Notes: a model not told the origin generated them from the sequence alone. A stretch of 64,000 nt of DNA from Bactericera cockerelli (GCA_024516035.1 CM044967.1:8869413-8933412), one strand, 5' to 3'; positions 21,637 to 33,100 are shown, numbered from the stretch's first letter. Numbers and translations are program-made.

Positions 21637-24354
21637 CTAATTGTTCTGAATTCTCATCATACGGTTGAGAGGAGAAAAGAAAGTATAGTTGGTAGCACAC
21701 TGTTTAACATAAAAAGTTTTAGAACCTCTGAGTCGACGACGGCAATCAAGTTGAACCAACTCAAGAAGCTTGGTGCAATCCACACTGCCTTCAATCAATT
21801 TGTTGAAAAAGTTCAGATCAGCGGTAACCCGACGATCTCGAAGAGAGGGTAGTTTTAGGTCAACATCAGGATACCTAAACTTGAAATGAAAAAGGAATCT
21901 CTTCTGGACTCTCTCAAGCACGTTAACATGCACCTCATAGTGAGGAGACCAAACAATACAGCCATATTCAAGGATAGAACGAATAAGAGCCTTGTATAAT
22001 ATGGCAAAAGCTTCTGAAGAGAGTCCCTTGGAATTACGAACAACATAACCAAGTAGCCGGTGACAACGCATGGACAAATTGGCAATATGATACGCAAATG
22101 AAAGTTTGCTATCACATAAGATACCTAAATCTTTCATTTGTACGACATTGCTCAAAGGAGTGGAGTCAAGATAATACGTGAAATCGAAAGATTCGTTACA
22201 GCGAGAAAATATCATTACTGCACATTTGTGCAGTGATAACTCCAAACCATTAGAAGTCAACCATTTGAAGAAACTCAAGAGATCAAGTTGAAGAAGCTGG
22301 CAGTTGTCCAGATTTGAGATGGTTCTGTACAGCTTAACATCATCGGCAAACATCAATAGTGAAGAATGTCTGATATGAATTGGCAAATCATTGAAGAACA
22401 AGCTAAAAAGAAGAGGACCAATGTGGCTTCCCTGACCAACCCCAGACAGAACCCGTACAGGTTGGGATATACAATCACCAACGCGCACACATTGGTTTCT
22501 ATCTGAGAGGTAATCCGAGAGCCAAAGAAGAAATGAGCCACCGATACCATACGATTGCAATTTTGCCAAAAGAAAGCGACTATCGACCCGATCGAATGCT
22601 TTGGCGACATCGGTGTAGATAGAGTGCACTGCGCAGCCAGATTGAAAGGCCTCCAAAATATCATTTTGATAACAGAGAAGATTAGAAACGGTTGATCTTT
22701 TGGAGGTAAAACCATGTTGTTGATCAGCGATGAAATGTTTACATGCCGCAGTGAGATTGATAGTGATTAGCTTATCGAGGATTTTTGGAATAGCCGATTG
22801 AATACAAACACCCCGGTAATTTGCGATATTGGACCTGTCACCGGACTTGAAGATGGGGATTACAAAACTTGATTTCCATCGTTTCGGGAATACACCCGAA
22901 GATAACGAACGATTGAAAATCAAGAACAATGGAAATGCCAGAGAAGAAGCACATTTGTTCAAAATAAATGGTGGGATGCTGTCTGGCCCAGAAGAAAACT
23001 TCAACGGTAACGAAGAGAGCGCTTTGAAGACTTGGTTTTGGGAAAATGAACATTTCTGAAAATCAATAGAGTTAAGATCGGGGTAGTTTGGAATAGATTG
23101 ATTGGAAGACTGATAGACCGAAGAGAAAGACTGAGCAAAAAGTTCAGTCGTTTCTTCAATAGTGGAACTGGTAACACCATCACGGTACATGAATTTGGGA
23201 AAGCCACAGATCTTCCTAGACTCCTCAGAATATTTCCAGAAATACCGAGGGTCGGACTTTAAACTACAATTCACCTTGGCTAGGTACTCACTGTGACACT
23301 GATTACTCAGAAGTTTACAGCGAGCACGCAGTCTGGAGAACTGTGCATAATCCGAATCTAGGAGAGTCTGTTTATAAAGGGCGTGCGCTTTCTTCTTATC
23401 CTTGATAGAATTTTTCAAATCTTTCGAGAACCACTTGGGAAATGAACTAGAAAAAATACGTTTAAGTGGTGTGGATAGCTCGATACCAACGGAGAGAATG
23501 TCGTAGAGATCATCAATAACACGATCGAGATCTCTATCAGAAAGAACTGTGTTCCAATCTACCATGAGAAGATATGAGTTCAGGGCTTCTAAATCGCATT
23601 TTTTAAAGTCATAAACGTATGAATCACGTTGAAGAAATTCGACCTTATTATTAACAAAAACATCAAAACATAAAGCGATATGATGAAAACTATTGTTTAA
23701 AAGTAAGTCCTGAGCCACTGAAACAAGAACGGAAGGATCATTGGAAAATAACAAATCTAAGAATACCCCATGGTCGTTGGGCAGAGAATTCAACTGACGG
23801 AGATCGAGACCATTGAAACTTTCACAAACTTGAAAAGCGGGAGATGACAGAGGACAGTCGACAATCATCCCGCACTCCTCATCAAACTTCCAACTTGCAG
23901 AATTCAAATTGTAATCACCCAACAGAATAAGCCTGGATTCGGGAAACTGCGAGGCTACCTGCTCAACAATATTACAATGGTCCATGTAAACATCAAGGTT
24001 GGAAGTTGGAGGAATGTAGCAGCAACTTAATATTAAAACTTCTCCTGGAAACTGAACATGTACAAATAAATGATCAAAAGACAGTGTGGAATCTGCAACC
24101 CGGATTAATCTAGAGCGAAATTTGCTTCGCACAGCTATTATTACCCCACCACCCCGAGATTTCCCAGAAACTACTTCGTTTCTATCACAACGGTATAGCT
24201 CAAATCCATCAAACTTGACTTCACTTGTCGAAAAATTCTCGTTAAGCCACGTCTCGGTTAAAAAAATTACATGATATGATGATATTTCAACATTTCGTTT
24301 TAAATCAATAAATCTAGTCCGTAGACCACCAACATTCTGGTAATAACATGTCAA
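21637..24354 (-). CDS. LINE A ORF2: endonuclease-reverse transcriptase
   Basis: About 905 codons without a stop. The N-terminal ~220 residues are an apurinic-type endonuclease ('YYQNVGGLRTRF', 'FLTETWLNE', 'LLGDYNLNSASW'). The reverse transcriptase follows: 'SSGPDSIPPF', 'HGFTSKRSTVSNLL', 'YTDVAKAFDRVD', 'SGVGQGSHIGPLLF', and the catalytic 'MFADDVKLY' near residue 668. The C terminus has 'LEYGCIVWSPHYE' as in jockey-like elements. The protein nicks genomic DNA and copies the element RNA by target-primed reverse transcription. The first codon of the open frame here is TTG overlapping the ORF1 stop (TTGA); no ATG occurs until about residue 127, inside the endonuclease. An ancestral ATGA overlap mutated to TTGA would explain this. 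Confidence 0.92.
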   Translation of the reverse strand: MTCYYQNVGGLRTRFIDLKRNVEISSYHVIFLTETWLNENFSTSEVKFDGFELYRCDRNEVVSGKSRGGGVIIAVRSKFRSRLIRVADSTLSFDHLFVHVQFPGEVLILSCCYIPPTSNLDVYMDHCNIVEQVASQFPESRLILLGDYNLNSASWKFDEECGMIVDCPLSSPAFQVCESFNGLDLRQLNSLPNDHGVFLDLLFSNDPSVLVSVAQDLLLNNSFHHIALCFDVFVNNKVEFLQRDSYVYDFKKCDLEALNSYLLMVDWNTVLSDRDLDRVIDDLYDILSVGIELSTPLKRIFSSSFPKWFSKDLKNSIKDKKKAHALYKQTLLDSDYAQFSRLRARCKLLSNQCHSEYLAKVNCSLKSDPRYFWKYSEESRKICGFPKFMYRDGVTSSTIEETTELFAQSFSSVYQSSNQSIPNYPDLNSIDFQKCSFSQNQVFKALSSLPLKFSSGPDSIPPFILNKCASSLAFPLFLIFNRSLSSGVFPKRWKSSFVIPIFKSGDRSNIANYRGVCIQSAIPKILDKLITINLTAACKHFIADQQHGFTSKRSTVSNLLCYQNDILEAFQSGCAVHSIYTDVAKAFDRVDSRFLLAKLQSYGIGGSFLLWLSDYLSDRNQCVRVGDCISQPVRVLSGVGQGSHIGPLLFSLFFNDLPIHIRHSSLLMFADDVKLYRTISNLDNCQLLQLDLLSFFKWLTSNGLELSLHKCAVMIFSRCNESFDFTYYLDSTPLSNVVQMKDLGILCDSKLSFAYHIANLSMRCHRLLGYVVRNSKGLSSEAFAILYKALIRSILEYGCIVWSPHYEVHVNVLERVQKRFLFHFKFRYPDVDLKLPSLRDRRVTADLNFFNKLIEGSVDCTKLLELVQLDCRRRLRGSKTFYVKQCATNYTFFSPLNRMMRIQNN

Positions 24355-25211
24355 CGTTTGATGTGAGACCTCATGACGCGATCGTTTTTTGAAGAAGGCG
24401 TGGCTTCGGAAGATGGGTTAGTAACCGGGGATGAACCAACCGAATTATTTCCCTGAGAGTTACTGGAGCTGGAGCTAGAAGGTGGGGATGGACCTACAGT
24501 ACCTTTGGGCACGGGTTTGACAATATTACCCCAAGCGGTTTTAGCATCCTTGTAAACTTTAGATTTAGGAGGAGGCTGGCTAGAAATACTGCCCGACTGA
24601 GACGCTGACGTGGTAGCAGGGATTGACACGTGCCCCGTGTTGGTCATCCCCTGAGAGTCATAAGTCTCCAGAATGTAGGATTTGAGAAGCTGACCGGAGA
24701 ATCTCCTTATAAAAGCACCCTCCGGCCAGACACCCCCATCCGAAACCAGATCTCTCTGACTCTCAGGAACAACGACATGAAATGAAGAGTACGACGGGTG
24801 TCGAGTCTTCACTCTACAACACTTGACATATGTCAGCCCCTGCAGACCCGCCTGGAGATCCATTGCCAGTTCAGCAGCTGAGGTGTCAGGACCAATCCTT
24901 GAAACAAAGAACTGGGTGTATCGAGTAGGTTTTACAGCTGCTATACTAGTCTTCTTGGAACCAATGATAGGCTCGACAGGCGTGGCATCTCTAGTCGATG
25001 GTTGAACCTTCTGTACAGTAGGAGCCTTGTGTTCACTAGGAGCAGAAGATGATCTCTCCACTTTCCCTTCCAAGACGGCAACCTTTTCATTCAGCAACTG
25101 GATCAGCTGTTTTTGCTCGATGACTCTCTCCTCCAGCTCCTTGACATACTTTTCTATATTAATGGTTGGGGTGTCCATAGCGTTGCTAGAAATAGCAGTG
25201 TCAGTCACCAT
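24351..25211 (-). CDS. LINE A ORF1: nucleic-acid-binding protein
   Basis: The frame is open from 25535, but the likely start is the ATG at 25211 or the one at 25178, directly before a coiled coil ('KYVKELEERVIEQKQLIQLL'). A middle domain with 'RYTQFFVSRIGPDTS', 'CCRVKTRHPSYSSFHVVV' and 'FIRRFSG' matches the RRM-like fold seen in many LINE ORF1 proteins. The tail is Ser/Pro-rich. It should coat the element RNA. Its stop overlaps the first base triplet of ORF2. Confidence 0.82.
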   Translation of the reverse strand: MVTDTAISSNAMDTPTINIEKYVKELEERVIEQKQLIQLLNEKVAVLEGKVERSSSAPSEHKAPTVQKVQPSTRDATPVEPIIGSKKTSIAAVKPTRYTQFFVSRIGPDTSAAELAMDLQAGLQGLTYVKCCRVKTRHPSYSSFHVVVPESQRDLVSDGGVWPEGAFIRRFSGQLLKSYILETYDSQGMTNTGHVSIPATTSASQSGSISSQPPPKSKVYKDAKTAWGNIVKPVPKGTVGPSPPSSSSSSNSQGNNSVGSSPVTNPSSEATPSSKNDRVMRSHIKR

Positions 25212-25589
25212 TAATAAATGATAAAAAGTGTCAATAAACGTGACAATGTCAATAAAAACAGGAATATCACAGAAAGATCGCAAAAAATAAAATATGTCAA
25301 TAAAAAGATAATAATATGTATAGAGATTAGTTTCAAAAATTATGACAGTGCGCGGTATTGAACATAGGTTATATGGATTCAATGACCCGAGAGTTATCCA
25401 CAAGACCACTGTGTCGGATGAAAGGTAATCGTAATTTAGGTAAGTGATAAATGCGGTCCTAGTTAATAGTAGAAAAACAACTAAGTGATCAAGGTCAAAT
25501 TTCAATGAATGGATCTTGTCATACAATAGAAACACAAAGGAAAAAAATGTTCTGCAATATAACTTTTTTAATATTTAACTAATATTTAA

Positions 25590-27570
25590 CTATTATTTCA
25601 ACTACCAGAACACATAGCCGAACTTCCTATCCTCCATCAAGTTGATATTACAAATGGCATTGTAGAGAAAGTTGCGAGAAAAATCCATGGTGGTGGAGGT
25701 CCAGGGGGGTCCAACGCAGAACAATGGACCGACTTCCTATTGCGTTTTGGACAAGCAAGTTCACGACTTCGCGATGCTATAGCATCACTGTGCATGAAAC
25801 TGAATAACGAAACAGTCCCTTGGAAAATGATTAGTTCACTTATGTCCAGCCGTCTTATAGCATTGGATAAATGCCCAGGTGTGAGACCGATTGGTATTGG
25901 AGAATGTCTTCGTAGAATCTTGTCAAAATGCATGATTGAAACAACAGGTGATGATGTCACAGAGGCATGTGGCAAATCACAGCTTTGCAGTGGTCTCAAG
26001 GGAGGAATTGAAGGAGCTGTGCATGCGATGTCTGATGCTTTTAACAATAACTGTTTCCCCAACTCAAATTGGGGCCTTCTCCTTGTAGATGCGAATAATG
26101 GATTCAATGCTATTAATAGACAATTGGCACTATGGCAAGCCCGAATATACTGGCAAAGATGTGCAAGATTTTTATACAATACATACAGAGGCCAACCAAA
26201 ACTCATAATCAGAGACACTGAAGAATGTTTATACAGCAAAGAAGGAGTAATTCAAGGGGATCCATTGGCAATGCCTCTCTATGCCTTGGCAACTCTACCA
26301 CTTATAAAGTCTTTAGATAAACATAAAGAAATAATACAATGTTGGTACGCCGATGATGCCTCCGCACAAGGTTCTTTCGAAGACTTGAAAAAATGGTGGA
26401 CTGACATAAACTTGAATGGTCCCAGATTTGGCTATTTTCCCCAAGGCGAAAAATCTTTTTTGGTCGTATCCGAAGAAGATAAAAAAATGCGGCCGCCATA
26501 TTCATGAATACTGGTGTAAAAATTGTAACTGGACAACGATTTCTTGGATCATTCATTGGTACTGAAAATGAACGAAAAATTTATACAGAAAAGAAAATAA
26601 AAGAGTGGTCATCAACAATACAAAAGCTGACAGCAGTGTGCAAAGTACATCCACACGAAGCTTATACTGCCCTCAATAAATCAATTAAATTCCAATGGAC
26701 TTATTTCCAAAGAGTTTTAGGGGAAATAGACAAAAGAAAGAAGAAATAGACAGCGAGCTCTTATCAAATACAGTACTGAAGTTTGAACCAGCTAAGAGAA
26801 GAGCAATTGAGAGATCTATTGTGAAGATTACAAAATCCAAAACATCAAGTTGGCTCTCAGTTTTACCAATAGAAAGAGACCATTTTAATCTATCACCCGG
26901 GGAGTTCCGTGATGCCCTAGCAATAAGGTATCATAGACAACCTCCTAAGATGCCAACCTCCTGTGATGGATGTGGCGATAGAGAGTTCACGTTGGATCAT
27001 GCTCTCTGTTGCAAATCTGGTGGTCTAGTGACAAGGCGGCATAATGAGATGCGTGACTTGATGGGCGAATTGTGTGAAAGTGCTTGGGGAAATGCTGTCA
27101 AGGAGCCCATCATTTCAGAAGAAGGCGAGGGATTACGGGGAGATATTGCAGTGCGTGGTGTCTGGGAGGCACAGAGGGAGGCGTTGCTAGATATTCGTGT
27201 CGTTGACACAGACGCTCCTTCTTATGTCTCTCGGTCCGTGTTGTCTGTATTAAGAAGCGCCGAAGAAGAAAAAAAGAAGAAATATCTACCAGCGTGTGAA
27301 CTGCGTCGAGCCACGTTTACGCCCCTAGTCTGCTCAGTAGATGGAGTGCTTGCCCCTCAATTTCAAGCATTTATCACAACGCTAACTGAAAGGCTAGCTG
27401 ATAAATGGAAGAAAAGTTATGCAATCCTCTTAGGATGGGTACGAGCCAAAATTTCAATTGCTGCGCAGCGTGCAGCGAGTATGTGCATAAGAAGAGCAAG
27501 GAGAAGATGGAGGAGTGGAGAGTCGTTGTTGGGGTATGAAGATGGGATTGATCATTGGAAAAGAGAGTAG
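25590..27570 (+). pseudogene. Reverse transcriptase with C-terminal restriction-like endonuclease, frameshifted and 5'-truncated
   Basis: Three consecutive frames make one protein. Frame 1 (25590-~26490) has 'GVRPIGIGECLRRILSK', motif A 'LLLVDANNGFNAIN', motif B 'GVIQGDPLAMPLYAL' and the catalytic 'WYADDASAQG'. Frame 2 (~26490-26740) has 'GQRFLGSFIG'. Frame 3 (~26735-27570) has a zinc-knuckle-like 'CDGCGDREFTLDHALCC', 'RRHNEMRDL', and a PD-(D/E)XK-like region ('LRGDIAVRG', 'LLDIRVVD'). Each frame change falls in an A-rich run. No N-terminal part is present before about 25590, where a stop occurs. The 3' end has AATAAA at about 27607 and an A tract at about 27640. The layout is that of R2/NeSL-type elements, but I do not recognise the clade. 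Either homopolymer errors or real decay could explain the breaks. Confidence 0.8.
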
Positions 27571-27651
27571 TGACAGCGAAGAAAATATTTCAATTGAACG
27601 TTTTTAAATAAAGTTATTCGATTTTTACCACATAATAATAAAAAAAAAAGT

Positions 27652-27868
27652 ATACAATGTGAACCAATCATGAGGAAGTATTGTGTCCATAATCGGCAGT
27701 GTATTTTTTTCTTCTTCTTTATATGGCTTCAATAGCATGGTCATGAACTGGGGATTTACCCTCCATTCGCTGGAAACTCACAAACTACTCTCACCCAGCC
27801 TGAATGGAACTAGTGGAAGTTGTTGACCTCATTAGTGATCTTATAAACTGGTTTGTTCAACTAAAATA
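27652..27868 (-). repeat. End of repeat A copy 2, then 5S-derived SINE
   Basis: 27652-27698 is the 3' end of repeat A ('ggaagtattgtgtccataat'). About 27720-27868 is a minus-strand SINE. Its 3' part carries 'gggatttaccctccattcgc' and its 5' head is a decayed 5S rRNA segment ('cattagtgatcttataaact' against the 5S antisense 'cttcggtgatcgga...'). Confidence 0.6.
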
Positions 27869-28054
27869 CTTATACGGTACGCGGCTGGTTCACGCCTTTG
27901 CACACGTGAAGTAAAAATGGTGCACCCTTTGCAAGCACGATACTAAACTTGACGATAACAGGAAAACTGATTACAACTTTATACCTCAATCGTGCTGAAC
28001 GTTTACTTAAGCAAGTAGAATTCAAGCCCATCATTATTATATTATGCTTTACTA

Positions 28055-28148
28055 GAGGGCTGTCGCCCGCTTTACGGGCCGAGGCATGGCCCTCAAAGCA
28101 AAAAATCCTTTTTCGCCAATGGCAGGTGTTGTAGTGGGAATTTTGAAA
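28055..28148. other. Start of an unidentified insertion, running into the gap
   Basis: The sequence is colinear with 35389-35792 up to about 28054, then changes abruptly to 'agagggctgtcgcccgcttt'. The G+C-rich start and position suggest another transposon inserted here, cut by the gap. Confidence 0.5.
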
Positions 28149-28248
28149 NNNNNNNNNNNNNNNNNNNNNNNNNNNNNNNNNNNNNNNNNNNNNNNNNNNN
28201 NNNNNNNNNNNNNNNNNNNNNNNNNNNNNNNNNNNNNNNNNNNNNNNN
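28149..28248. other. Assembly gap (100 N)
   Basis: Exactly 100 undetermined bases, the usual placeholder for a scaffold gap of unknown size. The open frames drawn across it are meaningless. Confidence 0.99.
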
Positions 28249-28284
28249 CTTTGATCCTGAATATACTGGGTATCTTCTTTCACT

Positions 28285-30039
28285 ATGGAAACAAGTACAC
28301 CAAAGAAAACAGGAGAAAGTGAGGTGATCAAACTCACATACAATGGTAATACCTACATTTACTCGAATCCCTTAGCAAACGGGAACTCCATTGTGAAATG
28401 TATCGTAGACAATTGCAAAGGTACAGCCGTAGCCAAAAAGTCAAAGGATAAATTATACAAAATACTAGCCTCAAAAAATGATCATACGGATCCCAAGTGC
28501 ATTTCAAAAGAAGCAAACAAAGAAAAAGCTGATCTTTACAAAACAGCAATTGATAACAAAGACCAAAGTGAACTAAATTCAACTGCTGAAATTGAGACTA
28601 TCAGACACGAAAGAAACCTAATGATTGCGAATATAGCCAAGCAAAAAGAAGAGATATCGCTGCTAAAACAACTTCTTGAACAAAAAAATACCCTCATAGA
28701 GCAGTTGCAAACTTCTTTAGAAACAACCAAAGCTGGCTGGGACACCGACAAAACTGAATTGCAGAATTTAAAAACAAAAATAAGAACTAGTGAAAATTCT
28801 CATTTATTGGAGAAGTCAGGATTCAAAAAAGTAACTTTTATGCCTTCCACAGCAGCATCAACTAGTTCTAATAATAATAACAATGGAACACTAAATCAAG
28901 ATAAATCTGAACACCCAATCACATCTCCAACAAAAAACGACTCTAGCTCTGGAATTAACAAGAGTGACAACAAACAACATGTACTTTTAATTGGAGACGA
29001 TCATGTAAAGGACCTTGCTTTTAAATCGGCGAATTTCCGGTGTCCAGAAGGATTTTCATTTAGTACTTACCATATCTCTGGTAAGAATATAAACTTTATT
29101 GTAAACGCGATACAGCCTGAGAAAATAAAAACAGCATCAATCATATGCTTAATGGCAGGAATGCATGATATTTATAACACCCCTTGGAAGAACATAGAAA
29201 TATCATTGAAAAAGTTGCAGGAGAAATGCCATAACAAAAAAGTTGTAATTGTACTTGTACCGCCAAGATACGACAGAGATTACGCCAACTATCAGGTCGT
29301 TAACTTCAATGAAAAATTGAAGAACTTCATCAAAAATATGCAAAACATTTCTTACCTTGAAACCCATAGCTTCATACAAAGAAGACATATGGGAAAGGAC
29401 CATATTCAATTAAACAAAACCGGAAAGTTTGTACTAACCATTAAAATAACGCAACATGTCCAAAATCCTAACTATGGAATGAAGAAAGTGCCTTTTAAGG
29501 CAATGAAAACAAAACAAACATCAGGTGCGTCAACAGGAAAGCACTGGGTACCCCCGCGATATACAAGACTTCTATCAGACTTCGTACCGAAGAATTATAC
29601 GTCATCTGTGTTATCGTCAAACCGCATATCAAGAAAACCTCAGTTTTCAACTGTACACCAAACGCAGTCTCGAACTCAACAGCATATGACGTCATCACAC
29701 CATGCGAGGGAGAATTATCCACCACTGCCGATACCTACTCATCAAAGAACACAACTGCTACCGCCAGTAGTCAATACACCTCGTAATCACGGCATTCCAG
29801 TTGAAGTGCGGAGATGCAGATGCAACTCAGCAACTCAAAGAAACCCCCGTATGTCACGAGTCACGACAAGTAATGTTCCATCTATCCGGTCATATGGACA
29901 GTTCAATGCTCCGGACTCGTCACATGGACGATTTTTCTTAAATGATAATGACATCAGCTCGTACTATGTAACCCATTCTAGTCACTTTTTTGACGATCAG
30001 GTCAAAAATTTTCGACTTGTAATGACAACTCTTGTCTAG
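28285..30039 (+). CDS. LINE B ORF1: FLYWCH-like zinc finger, coiled coil, SGNH-like domain
   Basis: 584 codons from an ATG 37 bases after the gap. Residues ~12-75 look like a FLYWCH-type finger ('GNTYIYSNPLANG', C-x4-C in 'VKCIVDNCKG', then a His). Residues ~105-170 are a coiled coil ('EISLLKQLLEQKNTLIEQL'). Residues ~230-390 resemble the SGNH/GDSL-like esterase fold found in CR1-group ORF1 proteins: block I 'VLLIGDDHVKDLA', a 'LMAGMHDIY' block, and a terminal 'KDHIQLNKTGK' block holding the Asp/His pair. The block I serine position is Asp (GDD in place of GDS), so hydrolase activity is doubtful. The C-terminal third is low-complexity with a Cys pair ('RRCRCN'). Confidence 0.82.
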   Translation: METSTPKKTGESEVIKLTYNGNTYIYSNPLANGNSIVKCIVDNCKGTAVAKKSKDKLYKILASKNDHTDPKCISKEANKEKADLYKTAIDNKDQSELNSTAEIETIRHERNLMIANIAKQKEEISLLKQLLEQKNTLIEQLQTSLETTKAGWDTDKTELQNLKTKIRTSENSHLLEKSGFKKVTFMPSTAASTSSNNNNNGTLNQDKSEHPITSPTKNDSSSGINKSDNKQHVLLIGDDHVKDLAFKSANFRCPEGFSFSTYHISGKNINFIVNAIQPEKIKTASIICLMAGMHDIYNTPWKNIEISLKKLQEKCHNKKVVIVLVPPRYDRDYANYQVVNFNEKLKNFIKNMQNISYLETHSFIQRRHMGKDHIQLNKTGKFVLTIKITQHVQNPNYGMKKVPFKAMKTKQTSGASTGKHWVPPRYTRLLSDFVPKNYTSSVLSSNRISRKPQFSTVHQTQSRTQQHMTSSHHARENYPPLPIPTHQRTQLLPPVVNTPRNHGIPVEVRRCRCNSATQRNPRMSRVTTSNVPSIRSYGQFNAPDSSHGRFFLNDNDISSYYVTHSSHFFDDQVKNFRLVMTTLV

Positions 30040-30131
30040 ATGAGAGGATAAACCTGTACAGTGTAAATAGTTCAAACATAGATATAAGCAATACTATTAG
30101 TAATAGTATTTTACCAGTGACACAATCTGAG

Positions 30132-33100
30132 ATGTTAAATCCCGAGTCAGCTAGTCATGACTCAGGATTACATCAGCAGAATTATTGCAATGTGAAAAAT
30201 ACTCCTGACAATGCAAATCATATGTCCCCTACAAATGATTTCAATTTCAAGCTCATTCAAAATAACTCAGACCCTCATAGCATAAACAATACTTCTCAGC
30301 CAGGACTCAAGGTCGACCTTAATACTAGTACTAGAATCTCTGGTGATACCATACGTTTGTTGTATCAGAATGTTCGTGGCCTTAAAACAAAAACAGATCA
30401 AATTTATCAAAACATATTGAGTGAAGATTTTGATCTTATAGCTATCACAGAATCGTGGTTATCACCAGATATTCATAATAATGAGATTTTTGACCCTAGA
30501 TATAATGTATTTCGCCAGGACAGAGATCCCGTCAAATCTAATAAGAAACGAGGGGGTGGATTGATTTTTGCTTCCAAATCGTCTCACTTTCTCACGACTA
30601 GAATAACAAAATGGGACATCTCTGATGAACAATGTGAGACAATGTGGCTCAAAACTTCATACAGGGGAGACTCTTTTTATCTAGCCTTAGTTTACTTTAT
30701 TCCACCTGTAACAAGTTCCACCATAGAAAACTTTGTGAACTCCATGATAAATATCACTGATATACAAGGTCATAAAATAATAATTCTAGGTGACTTTAAC
30801 ATGCCTGATTTTATTGTACAATACGAAAAAGTTACACCTGATAATAATACTTCAATCTTTATAAGGCTGTTAAGTTACTTTAATCTTAGCCATAGAAATA
30901 CCGTAAAAAACTTTTATGATAAAATTTTAGACCAATGCTTCGATAATTTTGACTCACATTACACTTCTAATTTGCAAAACAAAACTGGTATTATTCAAAT
31001 AACTCGTGGTAACCCCCTCGTAAAAGAGGATAAACATCATCCAGCCCTAGAATTAATACTAGGATATAAGAAAATTAGCCAAGAAAAACATTATCAATAT
31101 TTAATGACTAAATTTAATTTTCATAAAGCCAATTTACCTATGTTAAAACTAGAATTAGAGAAAATACAATGGGATGATCTAAAATATCTTGATGATCCTA
31201 ACAATATTCTTGACCAGATATACACAAGACTGAATAACGTTTTTAAAGACCACATTCCTCTCACTTCTATACCCAAAATACATAAATTTCCATTATGGTG
31301 GTCTCACACAACTAAAAGAAATTTTAACCGCAAAGAACGTTTACGTAAAACAAAAAATAAAAATATCGAACAATCAAACAAATACTCAGAACTGAGACGT
31401 ACAGTAAAGAAGCAAATAAAAACTGATTATAAAACCTTCATCCAAAACTCTGTAAAACAGCTTAAAACAGATAGTAAATATTTTTGGAAATTCATTAAAC
31501 AAAAAAAAGAGCCTGGAAAATTAAAACAATATATATATAAAGATAAAATAATCTCTTCTCCTAAAGAGATTTCACAAGCTTTCGCTGAACATCTTCAGAC
31601 ATCTTTTGCTCCTGACTCATGCACTTATAATATTTTTAACCTTCCACCTAGTATCTCGAGTGACTTTTTCTCTTTGCCAAAGGTTAGAGAGTCCGATATT
31701 TTGTTTCAAATCAATCAAATTGAATATAAAAAACCAGCAGGCCCAGACGGAATTCTACCCGGGTTTATCAAAAAAATTCCAAATGGATTCGTACGACCTC
31801 TTATGATTCTTTTTAACCGCTCATTAGATAAATCTGTTTTTCCATCCAAACTAAAAGAAGCTGTCGTCACTCCTATTCCTAAAAAAAGTTCCGATAAAAT
31901 AGAGGACCAGCGTCCTATTTCAAATATTAATGCTTTCGCTAAAATCTTCGAAGGAATAATTTATGATACCTTATCAGTTTTCATATTCAATCATGTAAGC
32001 ATTCATCAACACGGGTTCATTAAAGCACGTTCTACTGTTACAAACTTGGTAGAGTTTTCTCACTTTATAGCTGAAAATATTGAACGTAAACAAATCGACG
32101 TACTATATACCGACGTTGAAAAAGCATTTGACCGACTTAATCATGATGCCATACTCAGAAAAATGAATACTCTAGGTTTTTCCAGACCATCTTTATCTTT
32201 CTTCACATCATACCTAAGAGACCGCAAACTAAAAATCGGAGAAGTTACAATCACACCTAACTCTGGAGTAGCTCAGGGGTCAAAAATATCTAGCCTTTTA
32301 TTTATAATGACGTATGACGATATTAGAAATCATATTAAATATTCTCACTACAGCCTTTATGCTGACGACTTCAAAATTTACAAAGCTATTAACTCGCCTG
32401 AAGACTGCTACCTTCTTCAACGTGACATAGATGCTGTATCTGATTGGCTAACAACAATTGGATTAAATTTCCATCCACTTAAGTGTAAACAAATTTCTTA
32501 TAGTACTAAAGAAAAACGCATCGCAAGCACATACACCATAAATAATCAACCCGTGGAAACTACAAAATCTTTCAAAGACCTTGGTGTGTTATACCAATCA
32601 AACTTCTCCTTCATACCACATATAGAACAAATTGCAACCACGGCCTACAGAAACTTGGGTATGATTATTCGATATTGCAAACAAATCGATGATATTGATG
32701 CTATTCGAGTTCTGTATTTATCTTTAGTTCGATCAAAAGTTGAATACGCCTCACTGATATGGTCTCCTAGTCAAAAAAATCATTCAAAAACAATCGAAAA
32801 TATACAAGCTAAATTTGCTAGATATCTATTCAAAAAAGTAAATAATTTTTATCCGACATATCCAGAGCAAATCTCTTACTCGCTTCTTATTGAAAACCTT
32901 GACCTGCTTAAGCTGGAAGATCGAAGAGAACTAGAAAAAATGAAATTTCTTTACAAAATAATAAATAATAACATTGACGCACCACAAATTCTTTCAAAGA
33001 TCTCCTTCAAAGTTCCTCGACCAGGCCTGAGACAAAGAAACTTATTCTTTGACATACAAAACAATATTATTTCACCAAAATCCCCCATCACATCGTCCAT

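Larger units (their letters stand above)
21456..25560 (-). mobile_element. Two-ORF non-LTR retrotransposon (LINE A)
   Basis: Minus-strand element with ORF1 and ORF2 in the order usual for jockey/CR1-group LINEs. The 3' end is at the left and terminates in a (TAC)n-type microsatellite (about 21457-21476), typical of such elements. The 5' end is somewhere near 25560, next to the oppositely oriented element at 25590. It has inserted into repeat family A. The clade is inferred from layout and motifs. Confidence 0.8.

Noticed and set aside
22829..23059. Plus-strand open frames inside LINE A
   Set aside because: They are shadows of the minus-strand ORF2, which has full endonuclease and RT motifs.
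27870..28343. Open frames spanning the run of N
   Set aside because: They translate unknown bases and have no recognisable content.
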